NCBI GenBank assembly: GCA_947179155.2
Contig: OX359282.1
Location: forward strand, 6,389,501-6,453,500
DNA length: 64,000 bases
Source: Hedera helix
Taxonomy: Eukaryota; Streptophyta; Magnoliopsida; Apiales; Araliaceae
Reading direction: 5' to 3'
Below, one piece after another: positions 12,622 to 23,978 of this stretch; the first letter of the stretch is position 1, and each line of letters begins with the position of its first letter. A program made the position numbers and the translations under genes. Below the pieces are notes generated by a model. The model was not told the origin of the DNA. It made no database searches and saw only the letters and a list, made by a program, of their open reading frames with translations.

Positions 12622-13595
12622 TTCTTGATCTCTAAGTTCTTTTACAATAATTGTTCTTTTTAAGGACTATACAAGAAGTGGACAAATGTTTATATATTCA
12701 CTTTTGTTTTTGTTTTTGTTTTTATGGTTTTTTTCTTTTCTTTTTCTTTCTTTTTGCAGGTTTTAATCAAGGCAATAAAGTATCACATCATTTTTTAAAT
12801 TAACACATAAGTAAGTATCTTAATGTAAACACTTAGCACATAAGCAAATAATGATTATTATGTGAATACACACCTATTTAGTTTATTCATAAAAGAAAAT
12901 AATATTTTTTTGTCATCATTAAATCCAAATAGTCAAGTATAATTATGTACTAACAGAGAGGCATTCACAGAAGCTGGAATTCTATTCTCTCTTTTCTCTA
13001 CCAAGCAAACACCTCTAAGCTTAAGCTTAACATTCTCTGTATTGGTCTTGCTGTGCTTGCTTACTATATTTAGAGGAAAGAAATGTCAGAATGCATGTTG
13101 AAGATGGTCAGTCAGCCGCTTGTGTGAGCAAACAGATTATTCACCTTCTTAAGTGCAAAATGCATAGCTCCAATGCTTGTATACAGAGGGTTACTTGCTC
13201 TTGGCTCTCTCATTGCAGCTTGTAAAATTGTTTCTTAATGATGTCTCAGAGTGGCAGCATCTGACATGTTTTTATTATTGTTGTATTTCCTTGTTTTAAT
13301 GTTCTACTGCTCTCTCTTTAAGGACCTTTCCTGGGCTAGTGTGTGTGCTTAGAGGGTGTAGGTTTCTCCAGTAGTGGTTGAGGGGCCTGTGCTTCATTAA
13401 TTCCTTGTGAACAACTTTGGTTCTAATTATGGTTGGCATCTTTACTCTTGGTCATCATGATTTCTACTTGTGCTTCTTGGGCCCTTTTTGGGTTTGGTTT
13501 GATGTATGAATAATTGATTCTAGTTCTACAATTTGGGCTGATCTATTTTTCGTTTGTTCAATTAGATGTTTCATAAGGTTTTCATGGTCCCCGTT
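12622..13595. other. Unassigned sequence, possibly LINE-like
   Basis: No reading frame or terminal repeat is seen. From about 13280 the sequence becomes G+T-rich in a style found in plant LINE 3' untranslated regions. Once the two insertions are removed, this style continues at 15994-16361 and 21414-21500, ending near an A-rich tract. The family identity is an inference from composition only. Confidence 0.3.
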
Positions 13596-15988
13596 TGTAA
13601 CGACCCCGAAATTCGACTTACTATATTACCTTAAATTTTATATTTATTATGCATTATCTTCCTTACGTCCAAATTTCGGTTCGTTAATAAATCTTTAATC
13701 ACCTTAATTGATCCATTAATTGATTTTAAAATCATCAATTATCAAAATTCTCATATAAATTTTTTTCTTTTTCTCGATTCAATCGTTGTATTAAAATATT
13801 TGGATATTTAAAATTCTTACATCTGGATCCTAGTCCCTGGATCGCAACCTTTACTTTTTCTTTCTTTTACACGTATTATAAAGCTCATCATTTAAAATTT
13901 ACTATTATTTATTTTCATACAAATATTCCTTGTTGCGTCATTCGTAATCAAACATATAATAATTTCTATCGTAACAATTATCCTGTTCCATCACAGTTCA
14001 TAATTGAACTTCTATCATATCCAGATTCAACTTATATATACATACAATATATCACAGTAAATTAACAAATTTCTCACATTGAATTATAATATTAACAATA
14101 TAACAATCACGTTTTCTACCTTCTAGGCAATTCATCTCAAACTTAATCCGATATTCCTGAAACTTATTTCTTTACCCTGCAAAAGTTTATTTTAAACAAA
14201 TAATGAGCACAACGGCTCAACAAGTTCAACAGTTTACGCGTCACGTAGCACATACCTTAATATGCTCGGTGTGTGTCATGCATCATGTGCTTATGCTTCT
14301 ACTATAGCAATATATCTTACATCTTTGCACAGAGTACACATAATTGTCATATTAGCCACTGATCACATAACACATAATTTACATGTATCTGAACAAGTAT
14401 TATCATATTATATCAGTCAACAATTAACATTAAAAGACTGAAGAACTTGTCTGTCGTCCAATTATTTAATAAATACTATTCTATCGTGCTTCTCGTATGA
14501 CCTTCCTTGAAGCTTTAAAAATCCTTCCTAGAGGTTTGTTCTTCACATAGTTGGCTCCAATATTCCCTTCCCTCTCGGTGGTGGTGGAGCATAGTAGCTA
14601 CGGTGGTGTTTGGGTGGAAGGAGAAAAAGAATAGTATATGTGTTTGTTTGCTTCCTTTTCTTTTTTCCTGTTGCTTTCCTTTCTCTTGCTTTTATATAAG
14701 TAACATACTTAAACAATTTGTTACAAAATTAAATTCCACCGCCTTTCCTTGCTTCCCGAAAAATCTAAAAAGCCACAACGCATGCAAAATTCACTATTTA
14801 CTACATTACGTAATTATTACGTGTAATAAATATTTTATAAAATATATATAAAATATTTATTTTAATTCATTAAAAATCATAAATTGATTTATAAAGAATA
14901 CTAATACCTCTTTTGGTTACTTTACATGACAAATTTTGTACACGCTATTGTCATGCATGTAACTATATGAGGTAATTTATACCTTCAAAATTCATAAAAT
15001 AATTAATCTAACATACAAAAATTATTTCTCGTAATTTTTCACTTCGTTACTTGGACATCATATTCCATTAACATGTTCACGTTTTTAAAATATTATCCTT
15101 CATAATAGTCATAATAATTCCATTATACATAAATATAATTTTTAATGAATTAAAACATTCCTTTTTCCTCATTTCATTTCATTTCTTTACATTTCTCATT
15201 AATTTATTTATATATAAATTATATAATTTAATATTATATAATTTATATAATTACATTCTCCTTTTAAATAATTTCTTACATTCCTCCATAATTATCAATT
15301 AATCAATAATTTCACATTTATTAACTCTCTCACTATTTTAATTCTCTTATATAAATTATATAATTATCCTTATATAATTTATATAATTATAATTTCCTTT
15401 ATACATCACTTTAATTTTCTTATATAAATTATATAATTTATTATTATATAATTTATATAATTACATTTCTTCTCAATCAATTTCTAAATTTCCACCATAA
15501 TTCTTAATTAAATCTAAAATCAATAATTACAATTTTATTAACTTCCCCATTCACTTTTCATTTAAAATTGGATTAATTTAATTATTAATCCCTTAATTTT
15601 CATAATTAATACCATTTATAATTATAACAATTAAGCATAAACACATATATATACATATATAATTCATATTTCTTACATTTCCATATAACCTCATTTAAAA
15701 CATAATTTATGCACTTCCATAATAATTTAATTGTACAATTCATTGTACATTTACCTAAATTTTCTCTTATTCTTAATAAATTATTTTAAAACAATTTATT
15801 TACTTTTTAATTATTTTAATTCAATACCATTTATCAAAATCTCTGCACGGATTTAATCTACTAATTAAATCTCATTTCATACCTTAAATCACATAAAATA
15901 TCATAATAATTAAACCATCTTGATAATTTTATCAATTAAATTCTCATTTAGTATTATTAAATAAATCCTGAAAATTCGGATCCTCACA
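13596..15988 (-). mobile_element. Solo LTR, gypsy family C, 2.4 kb
   Basis: The ends are TGTAACGACCCCG (13596) and GGATCCTCACA (15988), flanked by CCGTT on both sides (13591-13595 and 15989-15993). On the minus strand it opens TGTGAGGATCCG and ends CGAAATTCGGGGTCGTTACA-like, so it reads leftwards like the family B LTRs. It has a GAGCACAACGGCTCAACAAG stretch (near 14202-14221) also seen in families A and B. No internal region or coding sequence is present. Confidence 0.85.
15206..15465. repeat. Three long A+T palindromes in family C LTR
   Basis: Three stretches (about 15208-15252, 15350-15388 and 15419-15462) each pair TATATAAATTATATAA with its complement TTATATAATTTATATA over a loop of a few bases, giving arms of roughly 16-20 bp. 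They resemble the hairpin arrays of family B in design but not in sequence. Confidence 0.75.
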
Positions 15989-15993
15989 CCGTT

Positions 15994-16361
15994 CCTTGGT
16001 TTAGGTTTATTGTGCTGGACAGTTAAATGTTCAAGAACAGGAAGTTCTGTTATGTTTGTTACTTGCCTTGGCAGGTGGTTTTGTAGGAGTTTCAAGTTTT
16101 TGTAATTCCGTGATTCTTGATTCTTGTGCACGCTGGGGAACAGTGGTCTTGGCTGCTGTGTTGTGCTTTTTATTTCTGCCGCTCTCTGCTTCTATACTGG
16201 TCTGATGCTTGGAGATTTGTGCTTGGTCCTCTTTCCAGTTGAGCTACTTTTCTATTGGGTGATTGCTCTTTCTTGGTTCCTTTTTACACCCCTATCTTGG
16301 GCCTCATCTTTTATACATTCATTAGGCGGGTTCTGTGCCTTGTTTGGCTTTGGTTCCCATG
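15994..16361. other. Unassigned G+T-rich flank between two insertions
   Basis: This continues the sequence interrupted at 13591. Two short open stretches occur, but there is no recognisable protein. Its GTTAAC end at 16361-16366 is the target site of the copia element that follows. Confidence 0.3.
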
Positions 16362-16366
16362 TTAAC

Positions 16367-16854
16367 TGTTGAGAAATCAAGGTCACAAAATAAACACTAA
16401 GATAACACACACACACGACTGTATGAGATAAAAATAATGATACACAAGAATTTTACGTGAAAACCCAACTAGGAAAAAACCACGGGGAGAGATCTCAGAA
16501 ATTTACTAAAAATAATATGAAGAATCACAAACTCTCTCAACTGAGAAATAAACTAACTGTTTAATTTTTTTCTCAGAACCTTTTCACTCTCTTTTTTCTC
16601 TCACTAAGCTTCTCTAGCTCCTTTCTCTTTCTAGTTGCTAGCTCTTGGCTTGGTGTGTTGAAATGGAAACAAACACTTCCTTTTAAAATGTAAGAGGAAG
16701 GGACAAAATTCCACAATTTATGGAACCAAATCAACGACCAAATTCATCCAAAATCAAATCCCATATTTCATAGAGCCAAAATCAAAGACCAAATCCATCC
16801 ATATCTTGCAATTTAATTTTCAAATCTTTGCAAAATCTGAGACAATCTTCAACA
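16367..16854 (-). repeat. 3' LTR of the copia element
   Basis: 488 bp, TGTTGAGAAATC to CTTCAACA in window orientation. The TATA region found in the other LTR is changed here (TTTTAAAATG in place of TTTTATAATG near 16681-16690). Confidence 0.93.
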
Positions 16855-16865
16855 ATATCCACCTT
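16855..16865 (-). other. Polypurine tract of the copia element
   Basis: On the minus strand it reads AAGGTGGATAT, directly before the 3' LTR. It overlaps nothing coding: the polyprotein stop is at 16869-16871. Confidence 0.75.
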
Positions 16866-16868
16866 AGT

Positions 16869-19800
16869 TCATATTCTCCAAATACTACGTATTGTGAACT
16901 TCTTCGTGTCTATGAATGTATCCCTCTCCCTGGATACTCCACTACGAACTCTGCAATTTATGAAGTGAACTAAGTCCAAGCAATGCTTGAACTTTTCTGC
17001 TGTAACTGATTTTGTGAGCATATCTGCAGTATTATCCTTTGTGTGAACTTTGCGAACTGCAATGTCACCATTATTCAGCCACTCACGAATTTTATGATAC
17101 CGAACATCTATATGTTTGGTCCTAGCGTGGAACACCTGGTTCTTTGCTAAATAAATAACACTTTGACTATCACATTATATCTGGATACTGCCCTGCTTGA
17201 AATCTAGTTCTTCAACTAATCCCTTTAACCACAAAGCCTCCTTGTCTGCCTCTGTCAATGTCATATACTCAGTCTCTATTGTTGATAATGCTACCGTAGA
17301 CTGTAACACTGACCACCAACATATATATCCTCCACAAAAGGTGTATACAAACCCTGTCATAGATCTCCTTGAATCTAGGTCTCCAGCATAATTCAAATCA
17401 ACAAACCCTGTAACCTCACTTCTCACAGTATCACGATCAAACATAAGACCGTAATTGGTTGTACCTGCTAAATAACAAAAAATCCATTTAACAGCATTCC
17501 AATGCTCTTTCCCTAGATTTGTCATATACCTGTTAACCATACTTACTACATGTGAGATATCTGGCCTTGTACATACCATGGAATATATGAGACAACCCAC
17601 CGCATTTGCATACGGTACTTTGGACATAGACTCCACCTCATCCTCTATTTGTGGGCCTAACTGTGAAGATAACTTGAAATGTGTTGCCAATGGAGTGCTA
17701 ATTGGTTTAGCATTGTGCATGTTAAACCTCTCCAAAAGCTTCTGCACATATCCTTTCTGAGTTAACCACAGCTTTCCTGCCTAACGATCTCTGTGAATTT
17801 CCATACCTAGGATCTTTTTGACTGACCCAAGATCCTTCATTTCAAACTCACTGCTCAATAAATTCTTCAACTGAATAATATATGTCATCCTCTTTGCTGC
17901 TATCAACATGTCATCGACATATAACGTCAGCAGTACTAGAGAACCATCAATAAGCGATCTGAAATACACACATGGATCATACTCAGAACGAGAGTAACCA
18001 TGAGCCACTATGAAGCTATCAAACCGCATGTACCACTGTCTCGGGGATTGTTTCAAACCATAGAGAGACTTTTTCAAGCTACAAACTAAGCCTTCTTTTC
18101 CTGTTTCAATAAACCCCTCTGGTTGCTTCATGTAGATCTGTTCTTCTAAATTACCATGGAGAAAAGTTGTTTTCACATCATGCTGCTCTAACTCCATATC
18201 TTGTGATACTACGATAGACAAGATCAACCAAATCGATGTGTGTTTCACAACTAGTGAGAAGATCTCATTGTAGTCAATTCCTTCTCTCTGAGAGAATCCA
18301 TTTGCCACAAATCTGGCCTTAAATCTTTCACCTTCTTTATCGGACTGAGCTTCCTTTTTCCTGAACACCCACTTGCATCCTATAGCCTTTGATCCTTTTG
18401 GAAGTTGAACTAACTCCCAAGTCTGGTTCTTCTGTAAAGACTCCATCTCTTCTGCCATCGCTATCGCCCATTTATCATTATCCTCGGACTGAATAACTTC
18501 ATGATAGCTAGTTGGATCTCTACTACATGTAATCAAGGCAAAGGCAACCATGTCTTCAAACTCATATCTCTGCACTGGTTTGCTAACTCGCCTTTCCCGA
18601 TCTCTAACAAGATTATAGGACCTCTCTTGGAGATCTGAAGGATGATCACCTTCAATCTCTTCAGCTTCTTTTGTCTCTTCAAGAAGCTCCACCTCAACTG
18701 GGTGTTTTTCCAACTCATTTGCTATAGATTTTTCATTCTTGAATTTGTTCAACATGTGTTTCTCATTGAACACCACATCTCTGCTAACAACCTTCTTTTT
18801 GGATACTGGATCTCATAACCTGTATCCCTCGACACCATCTTCATATCCAAGGAAAATGCACTCCTTTGACCTTGGATCAAGTTTAGACTCCCCGGGGATT
18901 TTGTAATCAATTTCAGCTAAAGGGGATTGATTTATCAGATAACAGGCTATATTGACTGCCTCGGCCCAGAAATTCTTGGATAAACCTACATTCAACCTCA
19001 TACATCTGGCTCGTTCCAACAAAGTTCTGTTCATTCTCTCTGCAACCCCATTTTCCTCTGGAGTTCTTTTAACTAAGAAGTGTCTGGTGATACCTTCATC
19101 CTGGCAGAACTGTAGGAATGATCTGTCCTTATATTCCATGCCATTATCTGATCTGAAGTACTTCAGCTTCTTTTCGGTTTGGTTTTCTACTTCAGCTTTC
19201 CACTGCTTAAAGATTTTGAAAACCTCAGACTTCTGCTTTATAAAATACACACATACCTTTCTGGAGTAATCATCTATGAAGCTAACAAAATAATGAGCTC
19301 CACCCATTGACGTATCCTTGATCGGGCCCCAAACATCTGAATGTACATAATCAGGTACATTCTTACTAGTATGTGCTCCTACCTTGAAGTTGACTCTTTG
19401 TTGTTTGTCGTACAAACAAAACTTGCAAAATTCCAAACTGCACATTTTGACACCTTTCAGCAACTGCCTTTTATGAAGTTCTTTCATTCCACATTCACTC
19501 AAGTGACCAAGTCGCATGTGCCATAATTCTGTGCAATCACTGTTAGAATTATCCTGCACAGAAACCGCTGCTCCACCAGTAACTGTGTCCCCTATCAATT
19601 TGTAGAGGGTGCCCTTTTTCTAACCCTTTATAATTACCATTGAACCATTGATAATTTTCATGACACTATCTCTGACTGAGATACTACAGCCTATAGAGTC
19701 AAGCACTCCAACCGATAGCAAGCTCTTTTTCAATTCTGGAATATACCTTACATCACCCAATGTTCTGACGACCCCATCAAACATTTTAACTTTGATGGTG

Positions 19801-20831
19801 CCTATCCCAGTAACTTTACAAATTGCATTGTTACCCAATATCACGGAACCATCATTACAGGATGTAAAAGTATCAAACCAATTCCTGTGAGGGGACATAT
19901 AAAAAAAACAACCGGAATCCATGTACCAATCTATAAGGCTACTACTGTCTCTAACGGATAAGAGATCACCTCGTGAAGCTTTATTTTCTGCCACTGTGTA
20001 CAACTCTCCATCGCTGCAGACATCCACTTTCTCAGCAACATTAGCAGAATTTTCAATCTGCTTACATTTCTTCTTGTTCTCCTTTTTCAATAATGAACAC
20101 TTATTTTTGAAGTGACTCTTCTCATGGCAATGATAACACTAAACCTGAAATATATCCTTCTTGCCTGATCTCGATTGAGACCTTCCTTGTTCCTTGCTAA
20201 AATTCTTCTTCTAATTAGGACCCCTGCCACGCCTATCTAAAAATGCAAAAAGACTGTCTCCTTGATCTCTGGACGTAGTGCCCCTGAACTTATCCTAGTC
20301 CAGGACTGCTGACATCACATCGTCAACTGCAAGTTTTTCCTTCCCTACAAGGAGAGTAGTCTAGAGAGTTAAGTATGAATCTAGTAGAGAGACCAGAAGC
20401 AATAAGGTTTTATCTTCTTCATCCAGCTTCACATCTATACTGGTAAGCTGGGTCATCAATCTATTAAACTTATTAATATGATTGGTCAAATCTGACCCTT
20501 CTTCCATCCGAAGCCAGTACAATTCCTTCTTCAAATATAATCGGTTTGACAAAGACTTCGACTTGTAAACTTTCTAAAGTTTCTCCCACAAGTCTTTCGG
20601 AGAGGTTTCTGTCAAAACCTGATATTTGATCTGTGGTGGCAAACTCAGTCTAATTGTTGCCACGGCCCTTGCTTCAAGTTCTGCCCATTTGTTTTCTGTC
20701 ACATTTGCTGGTTTCTTCTCATTCCCTTCTAATGCCTTCGTCAATTCTTGTTGAACTAATACATCTTTGATAGTACTCTGCTAAATACTGAAATTTGACT
20801 TTCCCTCAAATAGTTCAACATCGTACCTCAT
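16869..20831 (-). pseudogene. Copia gag-pol polyprotein, ten premature stops
   Basis: One frame of 1,321 codons from ATG at 20831 to TGA at 16869-16871, with no frameshift. The order is Gag, a CCHC zinc knuckle (20097-20138, C-x2-C-x4-H-x4-C), aspartic protease (WYMDSG, near 19920), GAG-pre-integrase and integrase core (HSDVWGP, SDNG and ENGVAER carry the D, D and E residues), reverse transcriptase (YVDD near 17915) and RNase H. Stops lie at 20781, 20574, 20361, 20295, 20211, 20139, 19620, 18813, 17781 and 17175 (lowest coordinate of each codon). Eight are TAG, one TGA (18813) and one TAA (17175). About 25 residues are missing in frame between the integrase core and the CIFLGY motif (near 18870-18910). 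In life the protein would build the virus-like particle and copy and integrate the element; this copy cannot. Confidence 0.92.
20097..20138 (-). other. CCHC zinc knuckle of copia Gag
   Basis: Fourteen codons encode C-Y-H-C-x4-H-x4-C, the nucleocapsid motif that binds element RNA. A TAG codon (20139-20141) sits immediately before it. Confidence 0.85.
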
Positions 20832-20907
20832 ACTTGTGTTATATTTGTGATATGCGAGATTTCTCAATAAACGGATCGTTTCTAGACACCATCGGCATAA
20901 ACCAATA

Positions 20908-20919
20908 GCTCTGATACCA
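20908..20919 (-). other. Primer binding site (initiator tRNA-Met)
   Basis: On the minus strand it reads TGGTATCAGAGC two bases after the 5' LTR. This is the standard plant PBS, complementary to the 3' end of initiator tRNA-Met, with no mismatch to that consensus. Confidence 0.92.
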
Positions 20920-20921
20920 AT

Positions 20922-21408
20922 TGTTAAGAAATCAGGCTCACAAAATAAACACTAAGATAGCACACACACACACAACTGTATGAGATAAAAATAATGACAT
21001 AAGAATTTTACGTGGAAACCCAATTGAAAAAAAACCACGGGGAGAGATCTCAGAAATTCACTAAAAATAATATGAAGAATTACAAATTCTCTCAATTGAG
21101 AAATAAAATAACTGTTTAATTTTTTTCTCAAAACCTTTTCACTCTCCTTTTCTCTCACTAAGCTTCTCTAGCTCATTTCTCTTTCTAGTTGCTAGCTCTT
21201 GGCTTGGTGTGTTGAAATGGAAGCAAAAACTTCCTTTTATAATGCAAGAGGAAGGGACAAAATTCCACAATTTATGGATCAAAATCAAGGACCAAATCCA
21301 TCTAAAATCAAATTCCATATTTCATGGAGCCAAAATCAAAAATCAAATCCATCCATATCTTACAATTTAATTTTCAAATGTTTGCAAAATCTGAGACAAT
21401 CTTTAACA
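20922..21408 (-). repeat. 5' LTR of the copia element
   Basis: 487 bp, TGTTAAGAAATC to CTTTAACA in window orientation. It is directly followed by the TTAAC duplication. Confidence 0.93.
21233..21243 (-). promoter_or_regulatory. TATA box in the copia 5' LTR
   Basis: On the minus strand it reads ATTATAAAAGG, about 165 bases into the 487-bp LTR and followed by GAAG. It is a canonical core promoter for the element transcript. Confidence 0.6.
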
Positions 21409-21413
21409 TTAAC

Positions 21414-22751
21414 GTTTGTTTCTTTTGGGTTTGTCGATTGTATCGATCTAGGATATACCCCTCTGCCATTGTAATATGTTTCTTTTATTTATTTAAGTTT
21501 TAATTTAACAAAAAAAATTAGAAAAAAATATTCATGTCTAGAATGTTTTTAAGTTATAAAATAATTGTTAATAGAATAAAGAAAATTAGTCCCGTAAAAC
21601 ATTATTTTCACATAAATAAAAAATAATACATCAATATTCTAAAATTTAGATATTAAAAATTATAAAACAAATATACATCACTAATATTTGCATATATTCC
21701 AAATGAGATTCTTATCGCTGCTTTTTTTTTATAATTATAAGCGTATTGCTTGATAAACTTTATGCATCTGCCCCTGCTCCACTACCCCTCCAAGTTTTGA
21801 TGACTAATACGCCCTCTAAAAACTGATCATATCTTTGAAGATTAAGTGATAAAGGGAGATACTGCAGTTATAAAAAGTTTGCTCGGAGGAGAGAGAAAGA
21901 GATAATCATTGCCTAGTTAATAATCCTCCTCCATTAAAGGACTGATCGAGAACTCTTCAGTTTTTGAGGTGCAGGAAAAGATGGGTTCTTTAAATCTTGA
22001 ATAGAGTTGGATGATTGTGGTTACATGTAGTGATGCTGCATGTGAAGCTGGAGATGGAGTTTAGTCAAACAGCAATCACAAAAATTTAAGCAATAATATT
22101 TTGATGATTAAAAAATGGATACAAAGATGAATCAAAAAGTGATAATTTGATTACTTGGAATTGGTCCTAATCACGGGCTCTGTCAACTGTAGTGAAATAT
22201 TAATTAATTATAATTTTACACATTATTTTATATATATATTTTTATAACTATGTTTTATTATCATAACATTACTTTAAAATTGCTAGGGGAGATTTTAGTA
22301 AAATAATTGTTCTACAAGGACCAAAAATATTCAGTTTATAACCAAAACATTGGCATTTAAAACATTGAATTTGTATCTAAAGATATTTCCAACAAAAAAG
22401 ATTTCAATCGTATAAAATCTAGAATCTTAGAATTTGAAAAAATCAAGATTTCTAAACCTTGTAGCAATCTCTATATTCCTTAATTACACAAAAATCTAAC
22501 CGTCAAATTTTACATAAGAGTCTCTAGCTACATATTCCGATAAATTTACATACTCCCGTATATTTTTAGAGAACTGATATTTTCACAATGAAAAATTAAT
22601 ATTTTTATAAAATTTTATTCACATGAATAATAAATAAGATTAACCTTTATATTAATAAAGTCTTGTAAAAATACCAATTTCTTATTTTTACTCTCGTACT
22701 TTCACCATTAGATGTGTCTGTAAAAAAAAATAGGAATATAATAACCTTAGG
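21414..22751. other. Intergenic, includes an A-rich tail and a gene-start-like fragment
   Basis: The first 110 bases look like the end of a retroposed 3' untranslated region (TGTAATATGTTTCTTTTA, then A-rich at 21510-21528). Around 21868-22066 there is a TATAAAAAG, a purine-rich GAGAGAGAAAGAGA leader and an ATG (21981) whose frame runs only seven codons before TAG. The rest is featureless A+T-rich DNA. No gene can be supported. Confidence 0.35.
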
Positions 22752-22898
22752 TATACCCGGCAAACGAGTCGGGCCAGCTTAAACGGGTCGGGCCGGGCCA
22801 GCCCGTTTTTTTTGGACTGAAATATGAAAGCGCATAACCCATTTTTTTTGGGTCAGTTCGGCCCAGTCCGCGGATTCGGGCCTTTTTTGCCAGATCTA
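22752..22898. mobile_element. 147-bp hAT-type MITE
   Basis: It is flanked by a perfect 8-bp duplication ACCTTAGG (22744-22751 and 22899-22906). Terminal inverted repeats have the pattern TAxAxCxGGCAAA at both ends, followed by GGGCC-rich sequence, and the middle is GC-rich and partly palindromic. An 8-bp duplication with such ends is typical of non-autonomous hAT elements. It has no coding capacity. Confidence 0.8.
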
Positions 22899-22906
22899 AC
22901 CTTAGG

Positions 22907-23978
22907 GTACAACCCTTTTATACTTTTTCTATTTTAATTTCAAAAATTATGGGAGAAGGCTCTTTGTAATATTTGGAATGTGAGATTTAGATGTGACCGC
23001 TCAAAATAAATCTCAGAACAAACAGCGAAGTTAAAATTTTCAGAAGATTCCACCACAAATTCAATATGTACGCAGACAATTACAATATAAATTCTCCACA
23101 ATTGATTCAGAATTAGAGGACCATTAAAAGGAACCTATTTATAGCATGGATAGGATTTTAAACCCCCAACCTATATATAGTTTTCCCAACCAAATGATTT
23201 GTAGTTTTCTGTGAGCCAAAAATAACCTGCTGAGAAATGAATTGAATGAACTATATTTCTGATGATTTAAAACTAGCCACCTCAAAAGTATCCTCAATTC
23301 TTTAAAAATAAAGTTATTAAAATAATAAAATCTTGTTCTGAGAATCCAAAATGTCCATATATATATGAAAAAATAATATAAAGACAGACAAAGCAGTTTT
23401 AAAATGACATCTTTTAGAGTATTCTTTCAAATCTAATCGTATAGGCGATGAAAGCATGAATGCCATCAATTTTTATGCAATTTTACAAAATAAAATAAAA
23501 CTCGTTCATCCATATATTGAAATGTCGGTATTATTTCAATGACATAAATTTACTAACTCTTTTGAATTTAAATAAGAGGGTCTTACATGTTTTCATGTTT
23601 TCTAAGAAAAGACGATGTCTCGGTTTTTCTTTCTTTCATGTTTTCATCATTTATACGATTAAATTTTTAAAAATAAAATAAAATGTTAAACGACATCCTT
23701 TTTTCCTCCTATACATCTCAATTTGATCATTCATAACAAAAAACAGCATACATTGTCAAATGTATGTAAGAAAACCTGAAACACATGTTAATGCAGGCAA
23801 TCGTATGACCTCAAGGTTCCGATTTCTCAACTTAAAAGGCATTTTCATCATTTCATCGATGGGATTCATTATAGTAAAAAAAAATGGTCCCAATAAATTA
23901 AACACGCAAAAGCTGCTAACCAATTATAACCGAGTTCAGGGCATAGAATCGCCACCTTAATTTACTTGTTGTAGAGTT
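22907..23978. other. 3' flank of the reductase gene
   Basis: This is A+T-rich DNA between the MITE and the stop codon of the reductase gene. It should hold that gene's 3' untranslated region (just left of 23979 on the minus strand). I see no clear polyadenylation signal that decides its end and no other gene. Confidence 0.4.

Larger units (their letters stand above)
16367..21408 (-). mobile_element. Complete but inactive Tork/Tnt1-like Ty1-copia element
   Basis: This is a full element of 5,042 bp on the minus strand: two LTRs of 488 and 487 bp, PBS, gag-pol frame and polypurine tract, flanked by TTAAC (16362-16366 and 21409-21413). Gene order is gag, zinc knuckle, protease, integrase, reverse transcriptase, RNase H, the order diagnostic of copia. 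LTRs start TGTTRA and end AACA. By eye they differ at roughly 5-10 percent of positions, so the insertion is old. The polyprotein frame carries ten stop codons and one in-frame integrase deletion, so it cannot move on its own. Lineage assignment (Tork/Tnt1-like) is from the look of the integrase and RT segments. Confidence 0.93.

Noticed and set aside
16124..16372. 82-codon frame with a hydrophobic, membrane-like translation
   Set aside because: It comes from T-rich DNA interrupted by the copia insertion site and has no recognisable family.
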